A stretch of DNA of 64,000 bases from the NCBI GenBank assembly GCA_022316685.1, contig JAKJHU010000083.1:2232001-2296000 (forward strand). The letters are read 5' to 3'. The translations under genes and the position numbers were made by a program. This document shows positions 1-12,860 of this stretch, piece after piece; the first letter of the stretch is position 1; every line of letters begins with the position of its first letter. The stretch comes from Progne subis subis. Its lineage: Eukaryota; Chordata; Aves; Passeriformes; Hirundinidae. The notes beneath the pieces were generated by a model, which saw only the letters and a program-made list of their open reading frames with translations, was not told the origin of the DNA and did no database searches.

Positions 1-189
1 TAAAGGTATCCAGGAAATGAGGATGCAGCACAGGGTAGTGATGGCATTTCAGTCTGGCCAGCCTGCACTCCCACGGTAATGTGCTCTGGGACAGGGTTTT
101 CCAAAATCTGAAGCATTTCAAAGAGGCTTTATTAAAAATACAATCCTAAACCATTTCTAAGTGAGCCAGAAAGAAAATACGATGATTTT

Positions 190-335
190 GGAGACTTCCA
201 TTAGAATTCACTGGAAAAGACCAGAGTGCTGAGCAGTGACTGGTTAAAGATAATTTTAAAAAGTTTTAAAAACTTTTGAGATTTCCATTAGAATATACTG
301 GAAAAGACCAGAGTGCTGAGCTGGTTAAAGATAAT
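190..335. repeat. imperfect tandem duplication, ~87-bp period
   Basis: Two adjacent copies (about 191-253 and 278-335) share long identical stretches, including the run from tggaaaagaccagag to the ttaaagataat end. The second copy lacks a few bases (gcagtga) found in the first, and an AT-rich spacer with aaaagttttaaaa lies between. This is a simple local duplication in intergenic DNA. Confidence 0.85.
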
Positions 336-473
336 AGCTGGATGCAGTGTGTTGATCACTGATGGCAGCAAAGAGCATCATTCCATAGCCCTGCATGAGA
401 TCATTGGCCAAGTGGGTATTTCTATCCACATGAGAGAACTATTGCTCCTTCCAGCATGGAATATGTCCAGAAA

Positions 474-525
474 GGGAGGGGGGGGGGGAGGGGGGGGGCG
501 GGGAGGAGGCGGCGGTGGTTGGGGA
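474..525 (+). repeat. G-rich purine tract, G-quadruplex candidate
   Basis: Almost uninterrupted guanine runs broken by single A or C bases, followed by ggcggcggtgg. At least four G-runs of four or more lie within 50 bases, which meets the usual G-quadruplex pattern on the + strand. The short reading frames crossing it encode only glycine or proline runs and are not genes. Confidence 0.8.
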
Positions 526-3500
526 AGTTTTAGGATGTCCTTTATGAAAAAAATCAAACAACAAAGTGGCTCTGCTATGAGCTGAATGTAACTGGCCAGG
601 TCTATCTTTTAGAACTGGTCTTGAATTTAAACCAGCCCATAAATTGATTCTGCATTTCTCCCCCATCATGACAGCAGTGAGGAGTTCAGCAACAGCCTCA
701 TTTGCCTGTGGAACCTGTCACAGTTCCTGCTTGCTGAAGTTACTCTCATTATCCAACTCCACTCTTTCCAGGTTTCTTTCCTAGACTACCTGAATATTCA
801 AGTGTGATTCTTTATGCCACTTAAATCTCTTCATAGAGCTATGTGTTAATAAGGAAATAATGTGGTTTTAAGATAGAATGCACAATAAAAATACACACAA
901 CAATATCATGGCAAATTTTAGATGATAATGAGCAACAACTACAAAGGCTTTGGATTTAAAGCAGTGAAGGGCTCAAATTGTGGCTCTACCAGAAACTACT
1001 TAGCCAAGTCACTCAAGGGAGTAATTGAATTAGCATATCTTAAATATTTTACTGGCTCTGAGATTAAGTTAAAGGCAATAAACAGATTTTCAAGAATGGC
1101 AAAATTACTTTGTTAGTGATAGTGGGAACCAGTTGGGAAAAAGTGTGAAGTGGCAAGGAATAAAAACAGGGATTATCTATTGTACTGTACACCTGAAGCT
1201 TCCAAAGCATCAAATCAGAACTGAGATCACAGTAAATAAAATTAGATAATCCTGTTTAGTCCTGTTTGTGCCCAGAAGATAAGGGGATATCTCAGATTAT
1301 GACCACCACTCTCAGTTCAAATTCAAGAGCTCTTTCAGTGCCTGACATTTCACTCAGGGTTATTGTGTGCTGTCCCAGCCTTGCTGCTGCTTGCAGGGTA
1401 CAGCAAGGAGGAAATCAGCATTTCACAGGGGTCCTGTCCTGTCCTGAGCCAGGCTGAAACCCCCAGAGGAGCTGGAACTTCTCAAATCCTCACAAGACCA
1501 ATGCCCATCCTCACATGACCCAAGGAAGTCACAGGACTGGGTGACACTGGGCTAGAAAGGCTGAGGTGGAACCTCCAGTTCTGCTGCCAGATTTCCACAT
1601 GTCCCTGGATTCAGGCTTTGTGTGAGGAGCTCTGGAAGACCCACTCAGGGCAGCTCCCACACCTCAGGTGGCAGGTTTTCCTTTTTTCATTTTTTCCTTT
1701 TGTCTTTAAGTCTCTCCTGATGGAACTGGTTTACTCTGTATAAATACACAAGAATAGGAGAAAAATCCTGGGACTTCTTTGTTCCGAGCAATTGGCCTAG
1801 ACTATGTGATAGTTGGGAATGAAGGAACGCCTCATCTAAACCAGAAACTTTGCATTAGGACTCTGAGACCTTCCCTAAGAAAAGCCTCACCAAAATAAAT
1901 TTGTTTCCATGCAAAACTTTCAACTTTCCATGCAAAACTGGGTGTGAATCTCATTTTCCAATGAAAAAGCATTTTGTCAAAAAGATCCCTGATGAGTTCT
2001 TTTTCTGAAGAAATACTTTTTGAGTAATCACTCTGCAGGCCAAGGAAATGTTTGAAAATCATGAGCTTCATCAGTGTCATCCGACAGATGCAATTTTATG
2101 TAAGCAATTAACTTGAGAAACACACAGAAGCATTCTCCACTGGCTTGCAGTTATTTTCAGGCAGCTGCAATTTATTGATGAGTGGTCTTTGCATATGAAT
2201 AGCTTTTGATCTGTGCATGACTAATTTCTACTTCTGAAAGAGACTGAACATCTTTTGCTTCCTGCTAGAAAGCAATTACAATTTCTGTGGACAATTCAGC
2301 ATGGAACACTACCATTAGATTGGAAGCTGGGTTCCATTCTCAACTTGTTTGCTTGCTTTTGATAAAAAAGCACACAATAAATTCTACTGAAGCAGAATCT
2401 TAAAGGCCCATCAAGTGATAATTTATGGGACTCTGAGCACTGAAATTAGAGGAACACAAGAGAATCTGAATATTTTGTATTATCTTTGTGCTCACTTCAA
2501 ATCAGATACATGAAGAGGCTTTTTGCAGTTGAATGCTTACAATTTCTGCTCCACTGCAAGAGAATGTGTGACGACAAAATGGCCCTGCCAGGTTTTGTAC
2601 GGGGAGAACAAGTGAAAGCAACAGCTGTCATGAATGTCAACCTAGACAGCAGCTTTAATGTATAGAATACATACATTTCCCCTAATACTCCATGTATTTC
2701 TGCTCAAGATGACTCCAGTGAGTTTTATTGACCTCTAGATCTAGATGGAACAAGATGAAAGCAGAGGTGCCTCCACACGGGGAGGCTTTGCTGGGAGTGT
2801 TGAAAAACCCTGTGTGGGTAACTCTAGGGCAGCATCTGGAAAGGTTTGATGCTGGTGATGTAGGAACAGCTCAGGAATTACTGCTCATGGAATTTACTGC
2901 TTACTTCCAGTCTCTGTGCACAGGTACTGGCCCTAAGGTTTGGAGGATACATTTTTCTCGGATGGTCTCTGCTCACCATTTGCACAAAAGTGACTGTGGA
3001 CGAGACAAGCACCATAAATTCCCCGATTTTCAATAATTTTCCCTCCTGACTTGAGCATCCTGTGTCTTATTCCTAGAGCAGAGAAGAGGAAGCACCATAC
3101 CTCTTCTAAGATGGCCAATAAATTTTCATCTCCCCTCCAGCTTTTTAAAACTCAGCACTGTAAAATAGGGGTGGTACAATAATATTGAATTCAGAGTTCT
3201 ACAACTGTGTTCAAAAAAGCAGTGAAATGCTGCCCTTTGTTTGTTGAATAAGAAAAACAATTTCAGTTCACTTGAGGTTGGAGACACTTCAGCAGCGAGA
3301 TCATATCTTTTTATAATCTCAGTATTTCGTGTGTAATTGAAACCAGGAGAATAAAAAACTGCCTTTTGATGACAGAATGTCTCTGCTGAGTGTGTATCCA
3401 CTCACATGTGGAGGTGCAGGATGCAGAAATGTGGGATTTGGAGCAGTTTACCACAATCAAAGGGGCACAGCAATACATTAAGGGACATTTTTTCATATAA

Positions 3501-3579
3501 ACTGATAGTTAATAATATAAAGGTGCAGAAAATAGGAAAAGAGGCAATCACTGGATAAGAAGTTTTATATTAGTGGGAA
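526..3579. other. intergenic, nothing recognised
   Basis: AT-rich sequence with short stop-limited frames only. I saw no repeat family, exon pattern, RNA gene or CpG cluster here. Confidence 0.6.
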
Positions 3580-3627
3580 GGATTCATTTCACACAAAGGA
3601 TTCATTTCACACAAAGGATTCATTCCA
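3580..3627. repeat. 18-bp tandem repeat, 2.7 copies
   Basis: The unit ggattcatttcacacaaa occurs at 3580-3597 and 3598-3615, and a partial third copy follows (ggattcattcca). The two full copies are identical, which implies a recent or polymorphic microduplication. Confidence 0.9.
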
Positions 3628-6600
3628 ACTGTGTCAAAGAATGATGGTCCTGCTGACTCTACGGTTCATCTTTGTCCATAAATAAGCACTTTAGTCAGTA
3701 ATCACTTCACTTCCAGTGATCCTGATCAGATCCCAGTGTTTCTTCTGTGCCATGGCAGTGATTTAGTCTCAACAAAAGTGGTTTAACAGCCACATCTGAA
3801 TCTGGACAATTCTATAAGCGACATTGCACAAGGTTCTGATTAAGACCTAAATGTATAAAACTTTGTGCACCAGTAGTTCTTCATTAGGCTGCACTCAAGA
3901 TTTGGAGTAATTCTTCGGTGAAATAATAAATTTTCCACAAGCCCTTGTCAGCACATTAATTTTGAATTGGAGTGTCATCTGCTCATCCACATTTCATCAG
4001 CTGCTGAACCAGTATTAACTGGTGGAATTCTCCTGGCACAGCTGAGGCTATCACTGTGTTCCTTCAGATCTGTGTTTGTAGAATTGTGTCAAAGAAGGAA
4101 CCAGGAAAAGGTAAGCAAAGCCGCCTTCTGGAATTTTGAGGAAAGGACTGTGGGATTTTGGCAAGAGGTGAAGGAGTCCAAATGCAAAGCCTGTGAGAGA
4201 AACCAGATTCACCAAGATGCTGGAAAACGGTGGGAGGCACTTGGCTGGCAAGATGGGAGAGTTATGAAGCCCAGCAAGCTGGCAGGAAGGCTGAGGTGGG
4301 AGGCTGGGGGGAATTCAGTCAGCTTTGGGGCTGTTTTCCACAGCTCCACACCGAGCTGGTTCTGACAGCTTGGTCCTGGCAAGTGGGCATGGCATTACCC
4401 AGCAGGGCAGGACACTCTGAACTGGATTTGGAAACTGAGGGCTGCCTCTCTGCAGAGGCAGCTGTTACCAGCTTGGCTCTGGCTGCCAGAGGAAAAACAC
4501 TTCCTTCAGAGTGCAGACACTTTTCCCAGATGCTCAAGAGATTCCTGCATCCCTGAGCTGCAGCTTCTGATGTGCAGGAGACAGGAGCAGCCTTGGGGAA
4601 ATAACACAGGAGCAGGACACTTCTCAGTGCCCTAATGAGATCTCAGAACCCTGGGGATTAGTGTCCTCAGAGAAAGGTTTGTGTGGATAGAACAGAAAAA
4701 CGATTTTCCTTCATTTGCTCACACAAAGAAAACTTCAAATCTGGTTCTAGACTCATTTGAACTCCTCTGAGAGAACTGAATCCTGTGAAAACCTAAAAGT
4801 GAATAATTAAGTAGCATGTAATGAATTTGATCATTTTTAGTAGCCTTTCAGACACTGATTCATTCAGTTGAATTAGGAGAAAGGAATGATTACCAAATAT
4901 ACTGTTTGTGTTTTTTTTTTAATCTCAGTACACAGGAACATCGACTCCTGTAATGGAATCTGGTAGTATTTTTTCAGGAATAAAATTGCTGCAAGGATCC
5001 CTCTTCCATGTGCCCATACACTCCCATGGCAACATCCACCCCTCAGTGCAGGATGGAAACTTTGATGGAAGGAGTTAATTGGGGCAGAGGAAGAGCTGAA
5101 ATAGCCACTGAGACTGCACATCCCCTGGTGTGTGAATTAACTGCAGGGACTGGGTAAATCCCCCAGTTCTGGCTGCTCAAAATCTGCTTAGTTGTAAGCA
5201 CTATTTATTTATTTATTTGCAAACTGAATGCCTTCAAGAGGGACACAAAACTGTCCCAAGGGTCTCTTGTCTACCCTGTGTTTCCACACAAAGAACTTGA
5301 GCTGTCTCCAGTCCATGTGCAAAGTTAACTGTGGTATTTAAATGCTTTTCACAACTAACACAGCCCCAATTTATCATGCATTAAATGGCTTTCATATATT
5401 TTTGTACTCACCAGTATATTACATACTGGAAGTAAAAGTAAAACCATGTCCACGTTTTGAAACAACAAAACAAGATTTAGAAATGCACATACAACTTTAA
5501 TATGTAATCTGAAGAGCAGAGCTCCTTCTGCACCTTGGAAACTTCACCTTTGATTAAATAAGGATTACAATCTTCCCTCAGATAAAATATATATGTGTGT
5601 GTGTGTGTTTATTTATGTGTATCATTTCAAAATCAAAGCCTTGCACTTCTTCTGGATGGCAACAGCTGGCACTGGGAGCTGATCCCAGCACTCCAGAATG
5701 CAGCCTGGCAGGAATTAATCTCCTGCTTATGAAGGGCTCTCTAATTGCCCTGGGTTTTTTCCCTTTTGAACCTGCTCACTAACCTGTAATTTCTCCTGCT
5801 ATCTGCCCAAAGGTAAATGAAGTATCTGGTACACCCAAGGAATTCCTCATCTGCTACATGTGACTTCAGATTGGGAGTCGCCAGCACCAAGGTTTCAATA
5901 ATGTCCCCAGGCAGGAGGGATCGCTCCTGCTGCCATTTCTGCACTGGTTCTGAGCTCTGAGGAGAACAGCCAGGCCTTTGTGGAGCCTCCTCCTCTGAGC
6001 TCCAGCACAGTATTGAAACTGGGAGAGATTCTGATCATTGAGCAAGTATTGACTTGATTTAACTGCAGCAATTGCAGTTGCTGCTGCTGAGCAATTCAGC
6101 ACCTTCAGCCTGAGCACTTTTTGTTCCTCCTTTTGCAAAATCAGGGTTGTTCTTTGCTTTTGGCACTTTGCACTTAGGCAAATCCTCCACTGCCTCAATT
6201 TGAAAAGATCTGCTGTTCATAAGGAGCTGGTCAAGGCCATGGAAAAGTGGGGAGGAAGCTGCAGGATTAAATGCAGATCAGCACAGAGTGACAGTGGGTC
6301 TGTGGCAACCAAAAATAGGCCTTGGACTGAAATATGAAAATACCAGCTCCTCTCCTCTTCCTCACTTTGAGAAACTTCTCCCTGCTGGCATCCTGGTATC
6401 AAGCCCCTTCTTTCACTGTGGCCTCTGCCTTGTTCCACGTGTGACACCAGGAAAATAACCAATGCCAAGCACCTGGAATTTGGTTTTTGGAATGCACAGG
6501 AAGGATGGGATTTGTAACCAAGTCTGGGATAACCTTTATCCAGACAGCAGCACTGCTTCCTCTTCCTCAACAGTCAAGCTTCTGTACCCAATACTCTGCC

Positions 6601-6656
6601 CTGTCTTTCAGTACTCAAAACTACAAAGTTCATTTCAAATCCTCTACAGATTTCCT
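3628..6656. other. intergenic, one short (AT)/(TG) microsatellite
   Basis: No gene or known repeat was recognised. A small atatat/tgtgtg microsatellite lies at about 5586-5609. Other frames are short and lack any family signature. Confidence 0.6.
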
Positions 6657-6659
6657 AAC

Positions 6660-6660
<1 letters not shown>

Positions 6661-6714
<54 letters not shown>
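6661..6714 (+). repeat. poly(A) tract, 54 A
   Basis: A run of 54 consecutive A bases. There is no AATAAA in the bases just upstream and no recognisable coding remnant, so it reads as a mononucleotide repeat rather than a retrocopy tail. Its length is likely to vary between individuals and between assemblies. Confidence 0.9.
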
Positions 6715-6716
<2 letters not shown>

Positions 6717-9700
6717 CTCTATGGAAGTTCTGGGAGGACACTCAAGTTTTAGTGGACTGGTTTAGGTATTGGTGAATTGATAGACAAACAGATTACAAAC
6801 TCAAGTGAAACCAGTGAAATTATTCCCATGTATGTGCTAAGAAGTGAAAGTGAGAAAAAAATCAGCCAGTCTGTGGGGTGACTCTATATGTGTATGTGTG
6901 TGTGTGGTGCTCCCATCAGCACTGGAGACAGTGGGTGGAGAGGTTGGAGGGGGTGTGGAGACATTTTACAACAGCAAAAACAACCTACAGGTGCAGCTAA
7001 AAATACTCTGCCTCACATTTAGTCAACCAGTGAAGTTCCAGAGTGTGAACCTGCCAGCATTCATTAAAAATGTTTATTCTCTTTTTCCTTTAATACAGTT
7101 CCTTCGGTAATTATTTCAGTAATTACATACTGTAAGAGAGAGCTGGGGCTTGGCTCCTATAGAGTGGTTCAGCTTTTAGATTTTTAGTTTTTTTCTTCTC
7201 CACCTCTGTGTACAGAGATTTGTATGCAAACAATATTTGTGCAGGTACCTACCTGGCATTTGGGGCATGCAAAGCCAGGGCTTGCCAAAACGTTGCATTT
7301 TTTGTTTTCCTTTTATTAAGCAAACAATCATTTCACATACCAGAGTGTTTGGGCACCAGAGGGATGTATTCTGTATAAAAGTCCACATTCTTTATGGAAC
7401 TATTATACCTTCTTCTTGCTAAGGGGGCAAGACAGAACAGAATAAAATAAAACCTCGTGACAGAATTCTGGACTCTTTCTCTGCAGCCTCCAAAGAGAAG
7501 AGAAGAAAAAACCTTTTTCCAAAGAAAAGGTTGACCCCCTGATACACTTCCTGCTACCAGGGTAACAAAATATTTGAGGCAAGGAGAAATAGTGATTATT
7601 CCTGGCTGGAAATATCCAGAGGAGGGGACAAGCTTCGGGCCTCAGACACGAGGTTCTTTAAGCAGGGACTCCTGGACACATTGTGGGATCAAAATGAGCA
7701 AGTCTTAAACCTGAGTGTCCAACCGAATCTGCTGGTATTCAACTGATTGTAAAAGTTAACACCATCCTGAGTATCAAAATGAACAGGTATTTAATTAAAC
7801 TTCCAGGGCACTCCCATTAAAAATGATCTGATTAAAAATGAAATATGCCCAGACACATCTTTGATGGGAGAACTGTGTAACTACAACAGGGTTTTGTGCA
7901 AGGATCAGTGGCAGAGGGAGTTTTGGAGGGGATGCTGCTCCACCCTTGGGCTTTGCTGGCAGCTCTGCTCCTCTTTGCTCTTTGGGGCATTCTCCCCCGA
8001 CAGAGGAAGGAGCACGGAGCACCACAGCACGCAGCACAATCCAGAGGAACATGCAAAAAAATGGGGAAAATGTCACATCTGGGCTTCAGAAATGAAGGAG
8101 GCAGCAACCACATCAACTACAAGAGAGCCCAAACTCAGCAGGAGCTGAGGGAGTGCAGGGTAGGGAGCCTACATTAACTACATTAATTAACTACATTCAT
8201 TAACTACAGTCATCCAACTTACAATGCCCAAAATACTCATCCCAACCTTTTTGCTTCAGATTTTGGGGAAGTTTGGGATACCTGTCAGTGAAGGGAAATG
8301 CAGCGTGGCCTTGGAGCTGAGAGGGGGAAATCCAGCAATATAACATTTGGGGAAAAACAACTTAATGCACTTCCATTTTTTCTTTCTCCCCTAGCCTGAT
8401 TAATGGTGGTTGATGAAGGATTTGGATTGGGAATATAACTTGACATTAGATTTAACTTGTAAACTCCTCTTTCAAAACAGAGGACAAAAAGTGGTCCATT
8501 GTCCAACACAAGCAAGTATCTCTGCCAAGAAAAAGGACACTGGGCAAAGGGGCTCTGATGGCTGTTGTTTGGCACAGGTCTGTGTTTGTAAAAAAACCTC
8601 CATTTCCAGTCTTTTGGGAGGGGAGTTTTTATGGAACAAGCTTAATTAGGTTGCTTTCCTCCGGAGAGGAAGCTTATGTAATGGCTCAGTCTATCTCTTG
8701 CTCCAAATTTCATACATATTTAATACATGAGTCAAGGCCTCAAAAAGAATTAATTTTCTAAAGTTTCTTGGAAGTCAGCAGCTGAAGACAGAAAAAGGAG
8801 CCATGTTCATTCCTCAGTTGGAGGAAAGAAAGAACTCAGGCACCAAATATTCCTGTTTCTGCAGCAGGCTGGTCAGTGCCCAGGTACCTGAGGTTGAATG
8901 AGCCCCAACACATGAGGGGTTTGTCCTCTGAAATGAGAACCACAGTTAAGATATCCTTATTTATCACAGCAGAGGTGCTTTAGGGATCAGACCACATTAA
9001 TCTGTGGTGGAACTGCTTTAGTCATGCTGTGTGTGGAGCAATGGATTGGGGTTTTTTTCCCTTGAAATGTGCTCTGACATTCAGAACACAGTAAACTCTG
9101 TCTCCCTGTTCTTAGAAAAACCATGGAATACTCAACAAACCGTACCAAAGATGAGGCACAGAGTAATTAAAATACTGGGGAATACCCACAACATTCTGGT
9201 CCTTGGCTATTTCACTCTGGAATGAATGGGCAGGGGTGGGGAATCACCTCTGATCCACCTCTCTCAGCTCACTTGGATTTCCCCAGGCTGCCAGAGAATG
9301 AGAACGGGAGTGGAGCTGTTCCAGTACAATCTGTTGACTCTTATTTTGCTGAGGAATAATAGTAATGCAGTGATATAACTGCAGGAAGCTGTCCAAAATC
9401 ATAAAATACCACACTTTTTCCCCCCCCTCATATCTGTGTCATTCCCTTTTCCATTTGTTGTTCACAGCCTGAATTCCTCAGATAACTTTGCTGCAGACTT
9501 GAGTTTTACTGCAGATATGGAAAACTGCCTGGAAGTTTTGCTCCTTGATTGTTCTGTCTGCTTCCCAGCCTCAATAATACTCAAGATGCAACACATCCAA
9601 CGTGCTCCAGCAATCATTCTATAAAATACAGCAGAAAATAAAGGATCCCGTACAAAATTAGCTGCTACCCTAATTAATGACTTCAGGAAACTGTAAAAGT

Positions 9701-10115
9701 GAGTCTGGGCCAGGTCTTTGGAGAGCTAATTCTAATTCTGCTGGAGCAGTGAGGAGAGCCTAAAATACTTCAACACAGGGCTAATCTTGAGGTCAGTAAC
9801 CATTGCAGGTTTTCAGTTAATAGTTAGTAGGGTTTTTCTGTCCAAAAACCAGAGGGTGTTGGGAGCTCTGACTGCACTCTGGGCACACCTTTAAGAGGTG
9901 TTCCCTGCACCTGCTGCTAGAAAATGAACGTGGAGACACCCGAGTTGTACCAGGCAACAGTTTTAACATAAACTGAGCTGATTTCTGTGAAACAGAGCTT
10001 TGACCAAGGGGGAAAGTCCCGGGCAAGGAATGGAGCTGCAGGAAGCACATGAAGACAGCCAGGCAGGTTTGGAAGCTGCCTGAGAAGATGACACACATCA
10101 TACACTGCACATCCC
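6715..10115. other. intergenic, minor microsatellites
   Basis: No gene was seen. A (TG)n stretch lies near 6889-6907, and a small ttaactacat-type repeat of about three copies lies at 8171-8206. The rest is unremarkable AT-rich DNA. Confidence 0.6.
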
Positions 10116-10119
10116 AGGG

Positions 10120-10222
10120 CTGGACATGACCATGCCCAAGGGATGTTTAGGGTGTCTGCAGGGCCTGGGGTTGGACTGGGTGATCCTGTGGGTCCCTCCT
10201 GGCTCAGATATTCTGTGACCCC
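10120..10222 (+). mobile_element. CR1 LINE 3'-end fragment
   Basis: Contains the CR1 tail pattern in sense orientation: a ggttggactgggtgatcctgt-like core, then a 'gtccctcctggctcagatattctgtgacc' type ending (paraphrased). CR1 tails normally end in a short attctgtg microsatellite. The copy is truncated and diverged. Confidence 0.7.
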
Positions 10223-10462
10223 ACTAAAAAACCCCTGTGCAGTTTCAAACACCCACCTAATGTGGGCAGGAGGAGATCCCCTCCAGCTTCCTCCTGAAAC
10301 AGCTGCGGTTCTTAAGGTGAGGAACCAAAGCAAATCCCAAAACTTGCACAGCAGGGCAAGGTGCTGGGCCCCAGTGCTGCATCCCCTGCAAGAGCCTGCG
10401 CTGCAGACCAGGCTTTGCAATCCCTGAGCAGCCGGGGCTGCTCCAGGCTCAGCAGCAAAACC

Positions 10463-10510
10463 AGATGATCCTAAAGGCTTTTTCTAACCCAGTTCACTCC
10501 GTGATTCCCA
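10463..10510 (+). mobile_element. CR1 LINE tail fragment
   Basis: A second short CR1 3' tail in sense orientation, recognised from gatgatcctaaaggcttt followed by tctaacccagttcactc and a gtgattcc end. It is only the last ~50 bases of the element. Confidence 0.6.
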
Positions 10511-11164
10511 GCGCCCACAGAACCCCACCTAGAGCCAGGATTAAACTGTGGCACACTTGGAGAAGCCAGGCCTTTACACACATTAATCTCAGCCATCATT
10601 TGGAAACTCCTGACCCCCGTGCAGATGGACTCTGGGAGCCCAGGGACTGTGTGGATATAATTCATTGTTATGCAAACAAACAGCTGCTTTTAAAGCTCAC
10701 TTTGACATTCCTGGCGGGGGTTTTGTTTCAAAACATCCAAAAGGGAGGCAGCAATGAAGCCTCCTGCAAAGAGGCTTCGATTAAATCTAGGAAGGGTTTT
10801 TGCAGACAAGTCAAAGGCAAACAGCCTGGAAGCCTGAAAGTCTGGAACTGTGCTGCTCCAGGAAAGGGCAGTCACACTCCAAAATGCAACTTTGTACCTG
10901 GTAAACATTAATCTCGGTATCTGTCTGATATTTAAATAAAAACCGACTATTTCAAAGATTATTACAGTATGATTTTTGCTCAGAAAATGTGGAAATTTCC
11001 ACCCAATCCTTCATACAAAATTCATTAACCTCCCCTTAGAAATAGCACCGGGGCTTTTCCATCTGATTGCAGACTAATTATTTTAACCTTTGAAAGCAGG
11101 TTGGGTAAGCATTTCATCCTGACCCTTTAGCCTGGACTCACTAATCCATTTTGAACCTTGCAGA

Positions 11165-11725
11165 CAAATCAAAGTGCTGTGAAAAGCCGTGAAAAGCCCG
11201 CTCCCCCCACCCGACCCCCGAGGACTCACCAAAGCCGAGTTCCCACGGGCACCATCCAGGTTTGGATCCAAGGGAAAACCAAAGGGACGGGGTGTACCTG
11301 GGGTTAGGGGTTCTCGGGGACAGCCGGGACACGGCTGATGGCTCTGTTTCCCAAAAAACCCCAGCGCGTTTCTTGTGCGAGCACAAGTACCTGGAGCCAC
11401 AGGCCGAGCCCAGCAGGATCACACGGGTGACAAGGCCAAAAAAAGGCAAACACAGAGGCTCGAGTTAAACCGCCCCAAAATGTTGGTGTTCCCCCCTCCC
11501 CACCCCGGTGAGCCTCTTCCAGCTTTTCCTACAGCTTTCCTGGAATTTTAATATCCCGCTCTCTCCGGGGTTTGTGCTTCTCGATTCTTTTATTTTTAGC
11601 CGCAGCGCTCCGTAGAGCCCGCTTGACGCCAGCAAATGTAACTGGATGCCGAGTCCCTGCGAGCCGGGAATTACAGACAGCCGGGATCAGCACAAACCCC
11701 GGCACGGGGAAAAACCGGGGAGTCT
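11165..11725. promoter_or_regulatory. orphan CpG-rich island
   Basis: By eye this ~560-base block contains about 33 CpG dinucleotides at clearly raised GC content, against a CpG-poor surrounding. That satisfies the usual island criteria. No exon, open frame or known promoter architecture of a neighbouring gene maps here, and the nearest supported gene (CNBP) starts about 23 kb downstream. It may be the promoter of an unannotated lncRNA, an enhancer, or a GC-rich island without function. Confidence 0.55.
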
Positions 11726-12388
11726 GAATCCTGAACTGAGCTCCTGCCTTGGGAAAGCAGCCCAGTGCTTCATCGGAATGGAGGGAAGAGCTGGGGAGGG
11801 CGAGGGGTAAAGCAAATAAAAATCCAAGGTGCAGAGAGGCCTGTCCCGCGGCAGATCTGTATGTGAGCCGAGTTCCAAAAGCAGGAGTTTACAGGGGAAA
11901 AAAAAAAAAAAAAACCAAAAAACAACCAACCACTGAAATTTTTCACTGCAGTAGCCTAGAAACAGGCCAGGCATGCACAGAGCAGGCTGCCTTTAGAAAG
12001 GGCTGCTGCAGCAAGGTTGATTTGGGTACATAAATAAGAACGGGGCAGCAGTCACTGGTGACAGGGCACAGCTCCCAGGTAGTGATGGCTCATTTTGTAC
12101 TCGCAGAACTGCAGCCCCCAGGCCTCTTCTACAGCTATCAGGGCTACATCTCCCACCCAGCTGTCAGGTTTTTACCTTTCCCCTTCACACTAGAATATCT
12201 AGCTGAATCACCTTACCTGAAGTTACTTTTTAGTTTTCTCTTCTGGCCCTGTAGCAGAGAACCAAGTGAGGATTGCCAGGTTACCTGGTTGAGAAATTGT
12301 TCATCCTGGCTATTCTAGGATCTGTAACCACGTCCACGTGTCTACAAGAGTGGGAATGCTCCAAGGAAGAAAAACACGAGTGTATGGA
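11726..12388. other. intergenic with short poly(A)
   Basis: Nothing gene-like. A run of A bases interrupted by CC and C lies at about 11,897-11,932. Confidence 0.6.
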
Positions 12389-12860
12389 TGTGGGAAATGG
12401 ATTTGTAGAGAATTTCTAAAGCTTGACAGAAGGCTCACATAGTATGCATCTGTGTGCAAACTTTGAGATAAGAAATGCTGACTTAGAAATGCCATGGAAT
12501 AGGACAGACGTTGAGAGAGAAATGGAACTGGAAACAAGTTTCAAAGGATGGTCTTGCAAATAAGACTAGATACTCTGGAGAAATAAAATTATGAAAGGTG
12601 CATTGTAGTAGGACCCACAAAGAGTAATTTTAGATGATTGGCTTTAAGGCATTTACAGCATTTTGTGGCAAAAGCTGGTAGGCCAAGAAATGCTTATAAT
12701 GTATTGTAATTAGGAAATAGTTTGGCTTCTGATTGTGATGGTGTGAATTGTAACATCTGTACTGTCTCACCCTTCACATGAGGCTGAAAATGGAATAAAA
12801 GTTTTTAAAATGCCTCTCAGTTGCCCCATCTCTGGGTCAGAAAAAAGGATAATCCAACAC
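12389..12860 (+). mobile_element. candidate solo ERV LTR
   Basis: The block begins TGTGGGAAATGG, carries an AATAAA signal in ggaataaaagttt at about 12,792-12,800, and ends near aatccaacac. The pentamer ATGGA lies directly before 12,389 and again at 12,861, compatible with a 5-bp target-site duplication, although the 3' end then lacks the canonical CA. It resembles bird ERV LTRs I remember, but family assignment needs a repeat library. No internal retroviral genes flank it, so it is a solo LTR. Confidence 0.5.

Noticed and set aside
6462..6765. Frames with long poly-lysine
   Set aside because: Produced by the 54-A tract.
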